From the NCBI RefSeq assembly GCF_003591485.1, contig NZ_QZCF01000011.1:62001-126000 (forward strand): a stretch of 64,000 nucleotides of DNA. Direction: 5' to 3'. Source of the DNA: Paenibacillus sp. 1011MAR3C5. GTDB lineage: Bacteria > Bacillota > Bacilli > Paenibacillales > Paenibacillaceae. Every line of letters begins with the position of its first letter. Within the stretch, counting starts at the first letter, position 1. A program made the position numbers and the translations under genes. Under the pieces are notes generated by a model. The model saw only the letters and a list, made by a program, of their open reading frames with translations. It had not been told where the DNA came from and searched no databases. This document shows, in pieces, positions 16,585 through 25,810 of this stretch.

Positions 16585-18081
16585 TTACGATTGCAGGGTG
16601 ATGTCAGACGCCGTCGCCCAGTTGCCGACAGGTGTTACTTCATATGTTACGCCTTCTGCAAGCTTGCCTTCATTCTGCAGTTCGAATACGCCAACTGCGC
16701 CTTTGCGAGTCTGTACTTTGTATTGAGCGGTCAGCGTCGTGCCGTCGGAGCCCTTCAATTGAATCGAGCGGTAACCGAACAGCTCATCCTCAGGGTCCGC
16801 TGTCAACGTCACATTCAGCGTAGCCGCATCTACCTTCGATACGGAAGCAATTTGAAGCGGCGACATAGCTTCAGCTGTGAACGTGTTGTTCTTAAGCACG
16901 AACCAGTCTGCTGTCACGGTATACTTCACACCAGGCTGAAGTGTTGAGCCAGCCGGGAGACGGAACTTCGGTTCTTGCTTGCCGTCCGTCGATTGCGTGA
17001 ATCCGACATAACTTACCGTAATCGGCTCTCCGCCTTCCGGTGTCAGCGTAGCTTGTCTAGTCGCTAGGGACGAGATAATCTGCATAGGTTGCCCGTTCCA
17101 CTCGTTGTTCTCATCCACGACGATTGCATTGGCGCCGCGGCCTCCGGCATAAGCGGAGATCAGGTAGCCGTAGTCGACGACTCCGTCAGCGCGGAAGGAA
17201 TCTACCTCGAATGTATCAGCCGTTACCTGGCGGACGTCCTGAAGCTGGATCATCTCATCGCTTGCTGTCACCGTATGCGATTGCTGGCCTTTATAGTTTG
17301 TTGTATACGTCGTACCCGGTGTCATCGTCTGTACCGGAACGATGTAAGTCGCGATAGATCCCGTCTTCAGGCGCGGCTGATTGACGAGCTTCAGATCATG
17401 GTCGAAGGCAAAGTTGGCATTGGCTGCAGCCGTCGTCTCATCCTCCAGCGTAAGCGGTGCGGAGAATGTTACTTCCAGCGTAATTTTGTTTAGCGATTTG
17501 ATGGATGTGATCGAGGCGGATTCGGAACGAATCGCTTGCTCAGACAATACCAGAAGCTGAGCGGCTTGTCCGCGAGTCAGGCTTTCCTGGCCGACACCGC
17601 TTTGCTCCATCCAATACTGCACGGACTTGTTGTCGCGCTGCAGCGCCTTGGCGATGATAGCCGAGATATCGGAGCTTGCTGCCGGTGCGTTCGGCTGCAA
17701 AGCCTCTGCGCCTTCGACCAGGCCGCTTGCAGCAGCGGCTTCCAGATACGAGGTGTACCAGCGGTCCTGCTTGCCTTCCAGCTGTTGTGCGGCTTTGCCT
17801 TGATCAGGATTCAGCGCGAGCAGAATCATCTTCATCATCTCGGCATTCGTTACTTGCTTCTCGGCTCTCATACTGCCGTCGGCGTAGCCTCTAAGCACGC
17901 CTTGGTTAATTAATTGCTGGATGGCTTGTTCGGCTTGCTGGTTGAAATTCGTGACTGCGGATTGCTGAATATTGGCTACCGGCGCCAGTGATGCCGCTTT
18001 TGCCGTGAACGGAAGCAATGCGCCCCCGCCTATAAGTACTGATAGAGCGACGATTGCCGCTTTCTGATTGATCATTTTCAT
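16585..18081 (-). CDS. Secreted S-layer-homology (SLH) domain protein
   Basis: 498 residues. Signal peptide 1-29 (cleavage near AKA-A). The N-terminal region 40-190 contains degenerate SLH motifs (LINQGVLRGYADGSMRAEKQVTNAEMMKMI and LTRGQAAQLLVLSEQ), which in intact form bind pyruvylated secondary cell-wall polymer. Residues 195-498 form at least three beta-sandwich modules of Ig/fibronectin type (ITSIKSLNKITLEVTFSAPL and repeated later), as in S-layer proteins of Paenibacillus. ATG 18081 has AGAGGAAG upstream. It follows the HK-RR pair on the same strand, so it may be their regulated output. Confidence 0.8.
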   Translation of the reverse strand: MKMINQKAAIVALSVLIGGGALLPFTAKAASLAPVANIQQSAVTNFNQQAEQAIQQLINQGVLRGYADGSMRAEKQVTNAEMMKMILLALNPDQGKAAQQLEGKQDRWYTSYLEAAAASGLVEGAEALQPNAPAASSDISAIIAKALQRDNKSVQYWMEQSGVGQESLTRGQAAQLLVLSEQAIRSESASITSIKSLNKITLEVTFSAPLTLEDETTAAANANFAFDHDLKLVNQPRLKTGSIATYIVPVQTMTPGTTYTTNYKGQQSHTVTASDEMIQLQDVRQVTADTFEVDSFRADGVVDYGYLISAYAGGRGANAIVVDENNEWNGQPMQIISSLATRQATLTPEGGEPITVSYVGFTQSTDGKQEPKFRLPAGSTLQPGVKYTVTADWFVLKNNTFTAEAMSPLQIASVSKVDAATLNVTLTADPEDELFGYRSIQLKGSDGTTLTAQYKVQTRKGAVGVFELQNEGKLAEGVTYEVTPVGNWATASDITLQS

Positions 18082-18218
18082 TTGCTTATCTTCCTCTCCG
18101 TTAATAGTGGTGTGTGGCTTATATTCATCTTAAGCGACCACTCTAAATCGGCAGATAAGAAAGTATAAACAATTTCTAAACGGAAGGATAACTTTTTGCA
18201 AAATCGGCTGTCAGGCCC

Positions 18219-18914
18219 TCAGATCGTAAAGCGATAGCCGGCGCCCCAGACGGTCTCGATGAACTGCGGATTGGAGGGATCGGCCTCGACCTTCTCTCGG
18301 ATTCTGGAGATGTGTACCGTCACTGTAGCGATGTCGCCGCTTGATTCCAATCCCCAGATTCGCTCGAACAGCTCATCTTTATTAAACACCCGGTTAGGAT
18401 TCGAAGCCATGAACAGCAGCACTTCGAATTCCTTGGCGGTGAGCGATACTTCCTTGCCGTGTACGAAAACCCGATGCGACGACTTGTGGATGGACAGTTC
18501 GCGGATATCAATGCGATCCGTACTTGCAGCTTTCTGTCCGCCTGTGAACCGTTCATATCGCGCCAGATGCGCCTTCGCCCGGGCGACCAGCTCGTTCGGG
18601 CTGAACGGCTTCGTGACGAAGTCGTCCGCGCCAAGGCCGAAGCCCCGGATTTTATCGATATCCTCTTTTCTCGCGGATACGATTAGAATCGGCACATCCA
18701 GCTGTCCCCGGATCATCCGGCAGATCTCGAAGCCGTCCATGCCCGGCAGCTGAAGATCGAGAATGATCAGATCATAGCTTCCGCCAAGCGCCTTCTCCGC
18801 GCCTTCGCGGCCATCGTGGCACACATCCACGCCGAAGTCATGCAGCAGGAAGTAGTCCTTTTGCAGCTCTGCAATATAAGGGTCATCTTCAATGATTAAT
18901 ATTTTCTTCACCAT
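18219..18914 (-). CDS. OmpR-family response regulator
   Basis: 231 residues. Receiver domain with Asp53 in LIILDLQLPG and Lys in TKPF, then a winged-helix output domain (LTAKEFEVLLFMA, VHISRIREKVE, GAGYRF). The ATG at 18914 comes three bases after the TGA of the histidine kinase, an HK-first gene order. The SLH protein gene lies 138 bases downstream and is a plausible target. Confidence 0.9.
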   Translation of the reverse strand: MVKKILIIEDDPYIAELQKDYFLLHDFGVDVCHDGREGAEKALGGSYDLIILDLQLPGMDGFEICRMIRGQLDVPILIVSARKEDIDKIRGFGLGADDFVTKPFSPNELVARAKAHLARYERFTGGQKAASTDRIDIRELSIHKSSHRVFVHGKEVSLTAKEFEVLLFMASNPNRVFNKDELFERIWGLESSGDIATVTVHISRIREKVEADPSNPQFIETVWGAGYRFTI

Positions 18915-18917
18915 GCA

Positions 18918-20393
18918 TCACCGACGATCTACAAAGTTTTTTAGTGTAAAACGGATGGTCGTGCCTTGTCCGGGCTCACTGCTTGCCCAAATCACGCCGC
19001 CATGCCCTTCGATAATCTGCCTTGCAATCGCAAGCCCCAGTCCGCTGCCGCGAACGGATGGGCTTCGTGACGCTTCCTCCCGATAAAACCGCTCAAAGAT
19101 ATGAGGCAAGGCCTCCGGGTGAATGCCCGGGCCGTTATCCGTAATGCTGACCAGGACTTGTTCTTCCTGTCGCTTGATGCCGATCGTTAATCGCTTCGGA
19201 TGCTGATTCATATACTTCAGGGCGTTGTCGAGCAGGTTCATCAGCACACGCTTCAGCTTCTCGCGATCGGCGAGCACGTACAACGGCTGCGCTTGTTCTT
19301 CTTCATCCCATTGCATCTTCACGGACTGGTTGTCCAATTCGATCGACAGCTCGCTTACGATACGATGCAGGAACGGACTCAGCTCCACCTGCTCGAACGA
19401 GAAAGGCTCCTTGTTCAGATCAAGCTTGGAGTAGAAGAGCAGCTCGTCGACCAGCCGTTCCATATCGGAGGCTCTCGTATGGATGGCCTCCACATACTTG
19501 TTCAGCTTCTCCGGCGTATGCGTCACACCGTCTCGAATGCCCTCGGCATAACCTTTGATCGTCGTAATCGGCGTACGGAGATCATGCGATATATTCGAGA
19601 GCAGCTGCTTGCGGTTGTCCTCGTAATGGAGCTGAAGCTGGACCGACTGATGCAGCTTATCACGCATTTGATCGAAGGTCTGGACAAGCTGTCCCACTTC
19701 ATCGCGTGAGGAAGCCTTAAGCTCATAGGTCAAATCGCCGTCTTTGATATGCTCGGCTGACTTGCGGAGTTGGTCCAGCGGATGGACAATCTTCCGGGTG
19801 ACGTAGCGATAGAGCAGGAAGCCGGTTAATAATAAAATCGCGACAAAGACGAATATTAACAGGGGAAGCAGCGTTCTGATCATCTCGGCGAAGGGGCTTC
19901 TCTCCCGCAGGACAAAGACACTGCCCTTCTCATCGGCCTCTGCGGAGAAATAGAAATCAAACTTCGCGTACGAGAAAAAATGATTGCCCGCATTCATCGT
20001 ATGGCGAATGGTGTTGTTATACATATCGTAAGGCGGTAATACCTCGTCCAAATTAACATCCTTAAGCTTGGGAGCGGCATAGAGGATCTTATCGTTCTCC
20101 CGGACGACCAGCATTGCCTGCACCATCTTTAGCTGATAATCATATTCCTCGAGTATCTGCTTATTTTTGAGCTGGGCGGGGTCATGCTTGGCGAGATATT
20201 TCATGTCGAGAAATAAATTTTCTTCTTCCTCGGAGAGAGGGTGGAGCGAGAGATGAATCTTGTAAAAGCTGCTGATGCTGCGGAAGTCGCCTGTAACAGC
20301 GACGGATAGAAGGTAAGCGGCAAGCACGAATAATATGACGGAGATGACGACGACCGATGTGAACGACAATAGCAGTCTGAAGCGAATAGACAA
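18918..20393 (-). CDS. Sensor histidine kinase, HAMP type
   Basis: 491 residues. TM1 about 4-27; large extracytoplasmic sensor about 28-165; TM2 about 172-193; HAMP about 194-247; HisKA with His270 in SNISHDLRTPIT; HATPase_c with NLLDNALKY, DNGPGI and GSGLGLAI. The TTG at 20393 is chosen because GGAGGG sits 7 bases upstream; an upstream ATG at 20438 lacks a site and would add 15 residues ahead of the membrane helix. Upstream gene of an HK-RR pair next to an SLH protein, so cell-envelope sensing is plausible. Confidence 0.88.
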   Translation of the reverse strand: MSIRFRLLLSFTSVVVISVILFVLAAYLLSVAVTGDFRSISSFYKIHLSLHPLSEEEENLFLDMKYLAKHDPAQLKNKQILEEYDYQLKMVQAMLVVRENDKILYAAPKLKDVNLDEVLPPYDMYNNTIRHTMNAGNHFFSYAKFDFYFSAEADEKGSVFVLRERSPFAEMIRTLLPLLIFVFVAILLLTGFLLYRYVTRKIVHPLDQLRKSAEHIKDGDLTYELKASSRDEVGQLVQTFDQMRDKLHQSVQLQLHYEDNRKQLLSNISHDLRTPITTIKGYAEGIRDGVTHTPEKLNKYVEAIHTRASDMERLVDELLFYSKLDLNKEPFSFEQVELSPFLHRIVSELSIELDNQSVKMQWDEEEQAQPLYVLADREKLKRVLMNLLDNALKYMNQHPKRLTIGIKRQEEQVLVSITDNGPGIHPEALPHIFERFYREEASRSPSVRGSGLGLAIARQIIEGHGGVIWASSEPGQGTTIRFTLKNFVDRR

Positions 20394-20511
20394 CGTCTCA
20401 CCCTCCCGTATAAATCGATTGTAAGCGTAGAATGGCACATCCCGCGCATTATTTATGAATTGTAGTGGAGAAAGTTATTCTGCGCAACCGCGGAGTGAAT
20501 CATAATTTACA

Positions 20512-20539
20512 TTGACATATCGAGAATATTCGATATAAT
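20512..20539 (+). promoter_or_regulatory. Promoter with overlapping palindromic operator of the ArsR gene
   Basis: TTGACA (20512-20517), a 16-base spacer and TATAAT (20534-20539). A palindrome ATATCGA-N6-TCGATAT (20517-20536) fills the spacer, the classic layout for autorepression. The transcription start should fall at about 20546-20547, coinciding with the ATG. Confidence 0.75.
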
Positions 20540-20546
20540 GATAAAC

Positions 20547-20849
20547 ATGAATCCAATCGAAGTGTTCAAGGCATTGTCCAACGAGTCGAGATTGCAGATT
20601 TTGGAATGGCTGAAGGAACCGTATGACCATTTTAGACCCCATGAAGGGATTGATATGAAGGAAATCGGGGTATGTGTAAGTCAATTTACCGAAAAGCTGA
20701 GCATGACGCAGTCTACGGCTTCTCAATATCTATCGATATTGCAGAGGGCAGGCCTCATCAAGACGAGGCGTATCGGCAAATTTACGTATTACCAGCGAGA
20801 TGAAGAGGCGATAAAGAGCCTGGCAGATTTCTTGAAGCGCGAGCTATAA
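20547..20849 (+). CDS. ArsR-family HTH repressor (probable leaderless mRNA)
   Basis: 100 residues with an ArsR winged helix: ALSNESRLQILEWL, then MTQSTASQYLSILQRAGLIKTRRIGKFTYYQRDEE. No ELCVCDL metal motif; single Cys in IGVCVSQF. ATG 20547 lies only 8 bases after a consensus TATAAT and there is no ribosome binding site, so the mRNA appears to begin at the start codon. An in-frame ATG at 20538 would lie inside the -10 box. It probably represses itself and the downstream MFS gene through related palindromes. Confidence 0.85.
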   Translation: MNPIEVFKALSNESRLQILEWLKEPYDHFRPHEGIDMKEIGVCVSQFTEKLSMTQSTASQYLSILQRAGLIKTRRIGKFTYYQRDEEAIKSLADFLKREL

Positions 20850-20852
20850 GTG

Positions 20853-20885
20853 AAAACTGAGTTCTTGAATAAGGAATTCAGTTTT
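20853..20885 (+). terminator. Weak intrinsic terminator after the ArsR gene
   Basis: AAAACTGA pairs with TCAGTTTT, with an extra TTC/GAA pairing inside, and ends in a short T-run. It separates the ArsR gene from the MFS gene, which then needs its own promoter. Confidence 0.6.
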
Positions 20886-20938
20886 ACTCCGGCCAATCAA
20901 TTCGACATATTGCGATTTATTTATTTTTTTTAATTAAC

Positions 20939-20956
20939 ATATCGATAATTCGTAAT
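20939..20956 (+). promoter_or_regulatory. Candidate second ArsR operator upstream of the MFS gene
   Basis: ATATCGA-N4-TCGTAAT shares the ATATCGA half-site with the operator at 20517-20536 but has a shorter spacer and a diverged right half. Confidence 0.4.
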
Positions 20957-20997
20957 TTGTCTTCATATAAAACAAAGCATAGGAGTTGGGTCATATC

Positions 20998-22185
20998 ATG
21001 TCCGTTAGTTGGAAAGTATACATTTTAGCTATTATCAGTTTTTTAGTGGGAACATCGGAATATATTCTATCCGGCATTTTGGATAAAGTAGCGGCTTCGT
21101 TCGGCGTATCGCTCGCTTCCGCAGGGCAGCTTATTACGGTTTTTTCGCTTGTCTATGCGATATGCACGCCCATTCTTATGGCATTAACCGCGAGTATGGA
21201 ACGGCGCAAATTAATCATTTCCGCTCTTGGCTTGTTTGCTGTCTCTAATTTATTGGCGTTTGTCCTTCCGGGGTATGGTTTATTCGTCGCTGCTAGAATC
21301 ATTATGGCGCTTGGGGCGGGGGTTGTCGTCGTTACCGCTTTGAATATTGCGGCTAAGATCGCTCCGAAGGGCAAGCAGGCCAGCTCGATCGCTACGGTTA
21401 TTATGGGATTTACGGCATCTCTCATTATTGGCGTCCCGCTTGGACGGGTAGTATCGGACGCGATTGGCTGGAAGTATGTATTCGGCTTTATTGCGCTGCT
21501 CGGAATGATCGCAATGTTGATTATCTATTGGACCATCCCGCGTATGAAAGGGGATGAGCCCATACCGCTGCGCGAGCAATTGGGGCTGCTTAGGAGGCCG
21601 AAGGTCGCTTTGGGGTTGTCGATCACCTTCTTTTGGCTTGGCGGCTACTCGATCGCGTATACGTATTTGTCGCCCTATCTGCTTCAAGTGTCGGGTTTGA
21701 GCGATTCTTATATCAGCGTAGCTTTGCTCGTATTTGGCATAGCCAGCTTGATTGGTTCAAAGATTGGCGGGGCCGGCACGGATAGATGGGGAATTCATCC
21801 TACATTATTTGGCGGTATGACCGTGCACATTGTGATGCTGCTCGCTTTATCATTTGTAGGAAATACGCTTGCCGGCATACTTGTCGTATTAACCTTGTGG
21901 TCCATTTCGGCATGGTCTTCGGGACCGACTCAGCAATACTATTTGACGACGATTGAGCCGGAGGCTTCCGGGGTCATGTTAGGACTTAACCAGTCGATGA
22001 TGCAGCTTGCAATGGCAGCGGGTGCGGGCATTGGCGGGGTTGTTGTGGAGGGAATATCGCTTTCGGCCATTACTTGGATCGGAGCGGCAGGCGTAGCGAT
22101 TGCTATCATCGCGGCTCTCATCCTTATACGTCTTGGGTCAGAGCGAAAGATGAAGGTTCAGGGGCAAGTTATAGATCAAGGATAA
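20998..22185 (+). CDS. MFS transporter, DHA1 drug-efflux type
   Basis: 395 residues with twelve membrane helices. Features of the arabinose-efflux/DHA1 group: GTSEYILSGIL in helix 1 and the motif-C-like GFTASLIIGVPLGRVVSDAIGWKYVF in helix 5. It probably exports a toxic compound or metabolite. ATG 20998 has AGGAG 12 bases upstream; the in-frame TTG at 20986 abuts that site and is unlikely. Preceded by an ArsR-type repressor with a related operator, so expression is likely induced by the repressor's ligand. Confidence 0.85.
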   Translation: MSVSWKVYILAIISFLVGTSEYILSGILDKVAASFGVSLASAGQLITVFSLVYAICTPILMALTASMERRKLIISALGLFAVSNLLAFVLPGYGLFVAARIIMALGAGVVVVTALNIAAKIAPKGKQASSIATVIMGFTASLIIGVPLGRVVSDAIGWKYVFGFIALLGMIAMLIIYWTIPRMKGDEPIPLREQLGLLRRPKVALGLSITFFWLGGYSIAYTYLSPYLLQVSGLSDSYISVALLVFGIASLIGSKIGGAGTDRWGIHPTLFGGMTVHIVMLLALSFVGNTLAGILVVLTLWSISAWSSGPTQQYYLTTIEPEASGVMLGLNQSMMQLAMAAGAGIGGVVVEGISLSAITWIGAAGVAIAIIAALILIRLGSERKMKVQGQVIDQG

Positions 22186-22272
22186 ACTGGAAATTGAAGA
22201 CTCTGTTTTCTAAAACCCGGCTCCGCATGCTATGATGGTGTCAAATCATACCTAATAGCCAGGGAGACTCAT

Positions 22273-22971
22273 ATGGAGAAGACCAAGATTCTTATTATCG
22301 AGGATGAAGCTGCGATTGCCGAACTGCTCGCCTACGGATTATCGAAGGAAGGTTATGTGGCGCAGACGGCAAATACCGGCGCAGCCGGACTTCGAGAGGT
22401 GGCGCAATTCATGCCGGATCTGCTCATTCTGGACTGGATGCTGCCGGATCAGAGCGGGTTGGAAATATGCAAAAAAGTAACCGCGAGCTTCAACATTCCT
22501 ATTCTGATGATTACGGCCAAATCCGATATTACCGATAAAATTCTCGGCCTCGAATTCGGGGCGGACGACTATGTGACCAAACCCTTCGATCTGCGCGAGG
22601 TGATTGCCCGAATCCGCACCATTCTTCGCAGAGTGGCTCAGGCCAGCCGTGCCGGCCAAGAAGAGAACGGGAGCGATACGCTGCAGATCAAGCATATGGA
22701 GATTAACCGTCAAGAACGACTGGTGAAGAGCAAAGGCGCTATGGTGGAATTGACACCCAAGGAATATGACTTGCTGCTCAAGCTAAGCGGCCATCGGGGG
22801 CGAATCTTTTCGCGGGAAGAGCTGCTGGAGCTGGTGTGGGGTTACGATTATGTCGGCGAGACCCGGACGGTCGACAATCATATTCAGCGGCTGCGCAAGA
22901 AGCTGGACGCCAGCGACTTGATTACGACGGTATTCGGCGTTGGCTACAAATTCGAGAAGGATGCAGATTAG
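22273..22971 (+). CDS. OmpR-family response regulator
   Basis: 232 residues. Receiver with Asp54 in LLILDWMLPD and TKPF Lys; DNA-binding domain with LTPKEYDLLLKLS, VDNHIQRLRKKLD and GVGYKFE. It starts an operon with the histidine kinase (TAG, then ATG two bases later) and a propeller lipoprotein. The sugar ABC genes lie downstream and are a candidate regulon. Confidence 0.9.
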   Translation: MEKTKILIIEDEAAIAELLAYGLSKEGYVAQTANTGAAGLREVAQFMPDLLILDWMLPDQSGLEICKKVTASFNIPILMITAKSDITDKILGLEFGADDYVTKPFDLREVIARIRTILRRVAQASRAGQEENGSDTLQIKHMEINRQERLVKSKGAMVELTPKEYDLLLKLSGHRGRIFSREELLELVWGYDYVGETRTVDNHIQRLRKKLDASDLITTVFGVGYKFEKDAD

Positions 22972-22973
22972 CG

Positions 22974-24446
22974 ATGAAGCTGCGCATCCGATCCATCCGG
23001 ACCAAGTTTATCATCGGTTTTTTTCTGATCTTCGCGGTATCCTTCGTGCTGCTGAATCAGACCGTCACAAGCATTATTCGGACAAGCAACCAGAATATCA
23101 TTACAGATGATCTGATCGGGCTGAAAAAAACAGGCAGCAGCTATGTGCGCCAAGCCTTCCTGATGAATCACTTCGGCAATGACGATATCTACTTCGAGCA
23201 AATCGCGGAGGAAATGATTCGCGATCTCTACTATGCGACATCCAGCGAGGTCAGCGCTTATTCCATAGACGGCAAGCTGATCCATGCCTCCGATCCTTCC
23301 GTATTCACTGGTACAACAGTTGATGATCTGGAAGAGGCGATCCGCGGCAATACCGCGTATACCATCTCCTATGAGGAAGGAACGGCAAGCGTTCTGTATG
23401 CCTATCCGGTCGTCATCGACGGCGTGAAGGTCGGCATTCTTCGGTATGCCAAGCCGTTCGATCTGCTGTATGAGCAATCGGGGCGCATCCTGAATGCGGT
23501 TTTCTATATTGCGCTGGCGATCTTCGCGGCGGCGTTCCTGTTCTCCTACCTTTTATCGCGCCATATTTCAATTCCGCTGACGAAGCTGGCCGCTGCTTCG
23601 AATGAAGTGACGAAAGGCAATTTGGATATGCGCCTTTCTATGAAACGGCAGGATGAGATCGGCAGGCTTGCAGTCAACTTCAACGAAATGATTGATCGAT
23701 TGAAGAACCAGATCGGCAAGATTGAGCGGGACCGCGATCGGCTGGAGAAGCTGCATTTGCAGAATAAGCATTTTTTTGACCATGTGACGCATGAGCTGAA
23801 GACGCCGCTCACCTCGATATTGGGCTATGCGGAGCTGATTAAGGAGAATGGGAAGAGCGATCCCGCTTTCTTTGCGAAAGGCATGAATCATATTGTGGAT
23901 GAAAGCCGCCGGCTGCAAGACATGGTGGCGTCGCTGCTGGAGACGTCGAAGGAGCAGGGGCGCTGGGAGGAGACTGGACGAATCGACGCGGGGCAGCTTC
24001 TAAGGGATGTGTGTGACGCGATGTCCTTCAAGGCGCAGCGCTACAAGAAGGTGATTCGCATCGAAGCAGCAGGGGAGCTGTATGTAGAGGCACAGCCTGA
24101 CAAGCTTCGCCAGTTGTTCATCAATCTCATTGACAATGCGATCAAGTATGGGCATCCTCAGTCGCATATTGAGGTGAAGGCGAGCGCTGAATCCGGCATG
24201 ATCCGCTTCGAATTTGCCAATACGAGCGATCCCATATCGTCTGAGCGGCTGACGAGCTTGTTCGAGCCGTTCCGTACGGACGACGAGAAGCTGGCAAGAG
24301 AGCAAGGCAGCGTAGGGCTAGGCCTTCATATTGCGCAATCCATTGTGGAGGGATTGAACGGAACGATCGCGATGGCAAGCGCGGACGGAATGACGCGTGT
24401 AACAGTGCTGCTGCCGATTGCAGCGGAGGGGGTGGGATGGTCATGA
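22974..24446 (+). CDS. Sensor histidine kinase, HAMP type
   Basis: 490 residues. TM1 about 12-33; extracytoplasmic sensor about 34-170 that looks like a double-Cache/PAS-like fold (VSAYSIDGKLIHASD, then LYAYPVVIDGVKVGILRYAKP); TM2 about 178-200; HAMP about 200-255; HisKA with His273 in DHVTHELKTPLT; HATPase_c with NLIDNAIKY and GSVGLGLHI. Starts two bases after the response regulator stop and overlaps the next gene by ten bases, so all three are translationally coupled. A small-molecule ligand is likely from the Cache-like sensor. Confidence 0.88.
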   Translation: MKLRIRSIRTKFIIGFFLIFAVSFVLLNQTVTSIIRTSNQNIITDDLIGLKKTGSSYVRQAFLMNHFGNDDIYFEQIAEEMIRDLYYATSSEVSAYSIDGKLIHASDPSVFTGTTVDDLEEAIRGNTAYTISYEEGTASVLYAYPVVIDGVKVGILRYAKPFDLLYEQSGRILNAVFYIALAIFAAAFLFSYLLSRHISIPLTKLAAASNEVTKGNLDMRLSMKRQDEIGRLAVNFNEMIDRLKNQIGKIERDRDRLEKLHLQNKHFFDHVTHELKTPLTSILGYAELIKENGKSDPAFFAKGMNHIVDESRRLQDMVASLLETSKEQGRWEETGRIDAGQLLRDVCDAMSFKAQRYKKVIRIEAAGELYVEAQPDKLRQLFINLIDNAIKYGHPQSHIEVKASAESGMIRFEFANTSDPISSERLTSLFEPFRTDDEKLAREQGSVGLGLHIAQSIVEGLNGTIAMASADGMTRVTVLLPIAAEGVGWS

Positions 24447-25633
24447 ATGCGAAACGAATGCCATGGCCCGCTTGGATCGCCGGGGCAGTCCTGCTGCTGC
24501 TCTTATCTGGCTGTGCGGGAGGACTGCGCACCGAGACAATCCTTATTCCCGATCAACCTGAGACTGTGCCAGACACGGGAAGCGGACATGCCTTCGACGT
24601 GAATACGATTTACCGGCTGCCGGGAATGGAAGAATTCAATGTGAGCTCGTGGCGGTGGATGGCATCGGATATGCTGGCTCGGCTTTCATGGGGGAGAGGC
24701 GGCTGGGAGAGTATCGACCGATATGCGTCACCGTACGAGAAGCCGGAGAAGCTTCTTAAGCTGGAAGGCTATCCGCTTGAATTCAGCGACGTATCACCGA
24801 ATGGCCGCTATTTCGCCCATTTAGCACCTGGCAATGGAGACCAACATCATTCAACCTTAACGCTGGTATCGATTCCGGAAGGCGTCAAGACAGAGGTCAA
24901 TTCGCCATATCTGCTGCCAAGATCGGCTGCGCGGGAGCTGACGTGGTCTAGCAATAGCCGATTTGTCTCTTCCTTCTACATGGATGAACAAGGGGGAATT
25001 GGCATTGCGGTCTATGATGCCGAGCTTGGCGAGCTGATAACGTATATGATGCCGGACCAGAATAAGTCTTCGCTCCTTCACAGCGTGAAGCTGTCGGCGG
25101 AAGGAGACGGCGCGATTGTGGTCAGATCGGAGCCAGGCAAGCTTACGAGCTTTGTATTGGGCCTATGGAAGGACGGCCGATTCGTCAGTGAATACGAGCA
25201 TTCGCTCCATGAGAATGGAGGGGTGGAGTGGCTCGATCCTAATCGTGTCGTGTTTGCCGGTACGGATGGAACGCTGTTCGTCTATGACCGGCGCAATGGG
25301 GATCTATCTGTATTAATGGATCAGAGCGGTGCATTCGCCTTATCCGCAGACAGGCAATACATTGCCTATTCGACCGATGAGGCGACCATTGACGTTGCAA
25401 AGCTGCAAGGCAACAATCTGTTGAACAAGACAACGGTGTACCACGGCTTGATCGCTGATGAGCTGGCATGGAGCCCGGACAAAAGCGCGCTATTGGTGCA
25501 GGGGCGCAAGCCTTACGAGGCACCGTCAGTCGTAGCGCCGGCCGTTGCGGCTGAAGAACCGCTTCCTGCTCCGAGTCAACGGGACCTGTTCGGTCAACAG
25601 GCGATTATTATCGCATTCAAGAGCAATAAGTAG
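24437..25633 (+). CDS. Beta-propeller lipoprotein linked to a two-component system
   Basis: 398 residues. Signal peptide with lipobox LLLSGC (Cys about 18), then WD40/TolB-like blades (FSDVSPNGRYFAHLAP, LTWSSNSRFVSSFY, LSADRQYIAYSTDE, LAWSPDKSALLVQG). A C-terminal Pro/Ala linker follows. ATG 24437 follows GGAGGGGGTGGG and overlaps the kinase stop. Coupling to RR-HK suggests an accessory extracytoplasmic sensing or quality-control protein rather than an enzyme; that is inference. Confidence 0.75.
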   Translation: MVMNAKRMPWPAWIAGAVLLLLLSGCAGGLRTETILIPDQPETVPDTGSGHAFDVNTIYRLPGMEEFNVSSWRWMASDMLARLSWGRGGWESIDRYASPYEKPEKLLKLEGYPLEFSDVSPNGRYFAHLAPGNGDQHHSTLTLVSIPEGVKTEVNSPYLLPRSAARELTWSSNSRFVSSFYMDEQGGIGIAVYDAELGELITYMMPDQNKSSLLHSVKLSAEGDGAIVVRSEPGKLTSFVLGLWKDGRFVSEYEHSLHENGGVEWLDPNRVVFAGTDGTLFVYDRRNGDLSVLMDQSGAFALSADRQYIAYSTDEATIDVAKLQGNNLLNKTTVYHGLIADELAWSPDKSALLVQGRKPYEAPSVVAPAVAAEEPLPAPSQRDLFGQQAIIIAFKSNK

Positions 25634-25644
25634 GACATACACAC

Positions 25645-25710
25645 ATGAGCATCTTCCAAGACGGGGATTCGACGCGCTGCGAATCGTTGACAGAGGATGC
25701 TTTTTTTTGT
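25645..25710 (+). terminator. Intrinsic terminator after the propeller lipoprotein
   Basis: AGCATC pairs with GATGCT around an inner GGATTCG/CGAATCG stem, followed by eight T residues. It separates the RR-HK-lipoprotein unit from the sugar ABC operon. Confidence 0.75.
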
Positions 25711-25810
25711 GACAACTTGTAGACATCTCCCACATGCTTTCGTGACATTGCTGCCTTACAGTGAGGAGGCAGGCAACACAGGGGCAAAGATAGAAGGGAG
25801 ACGCTATACG

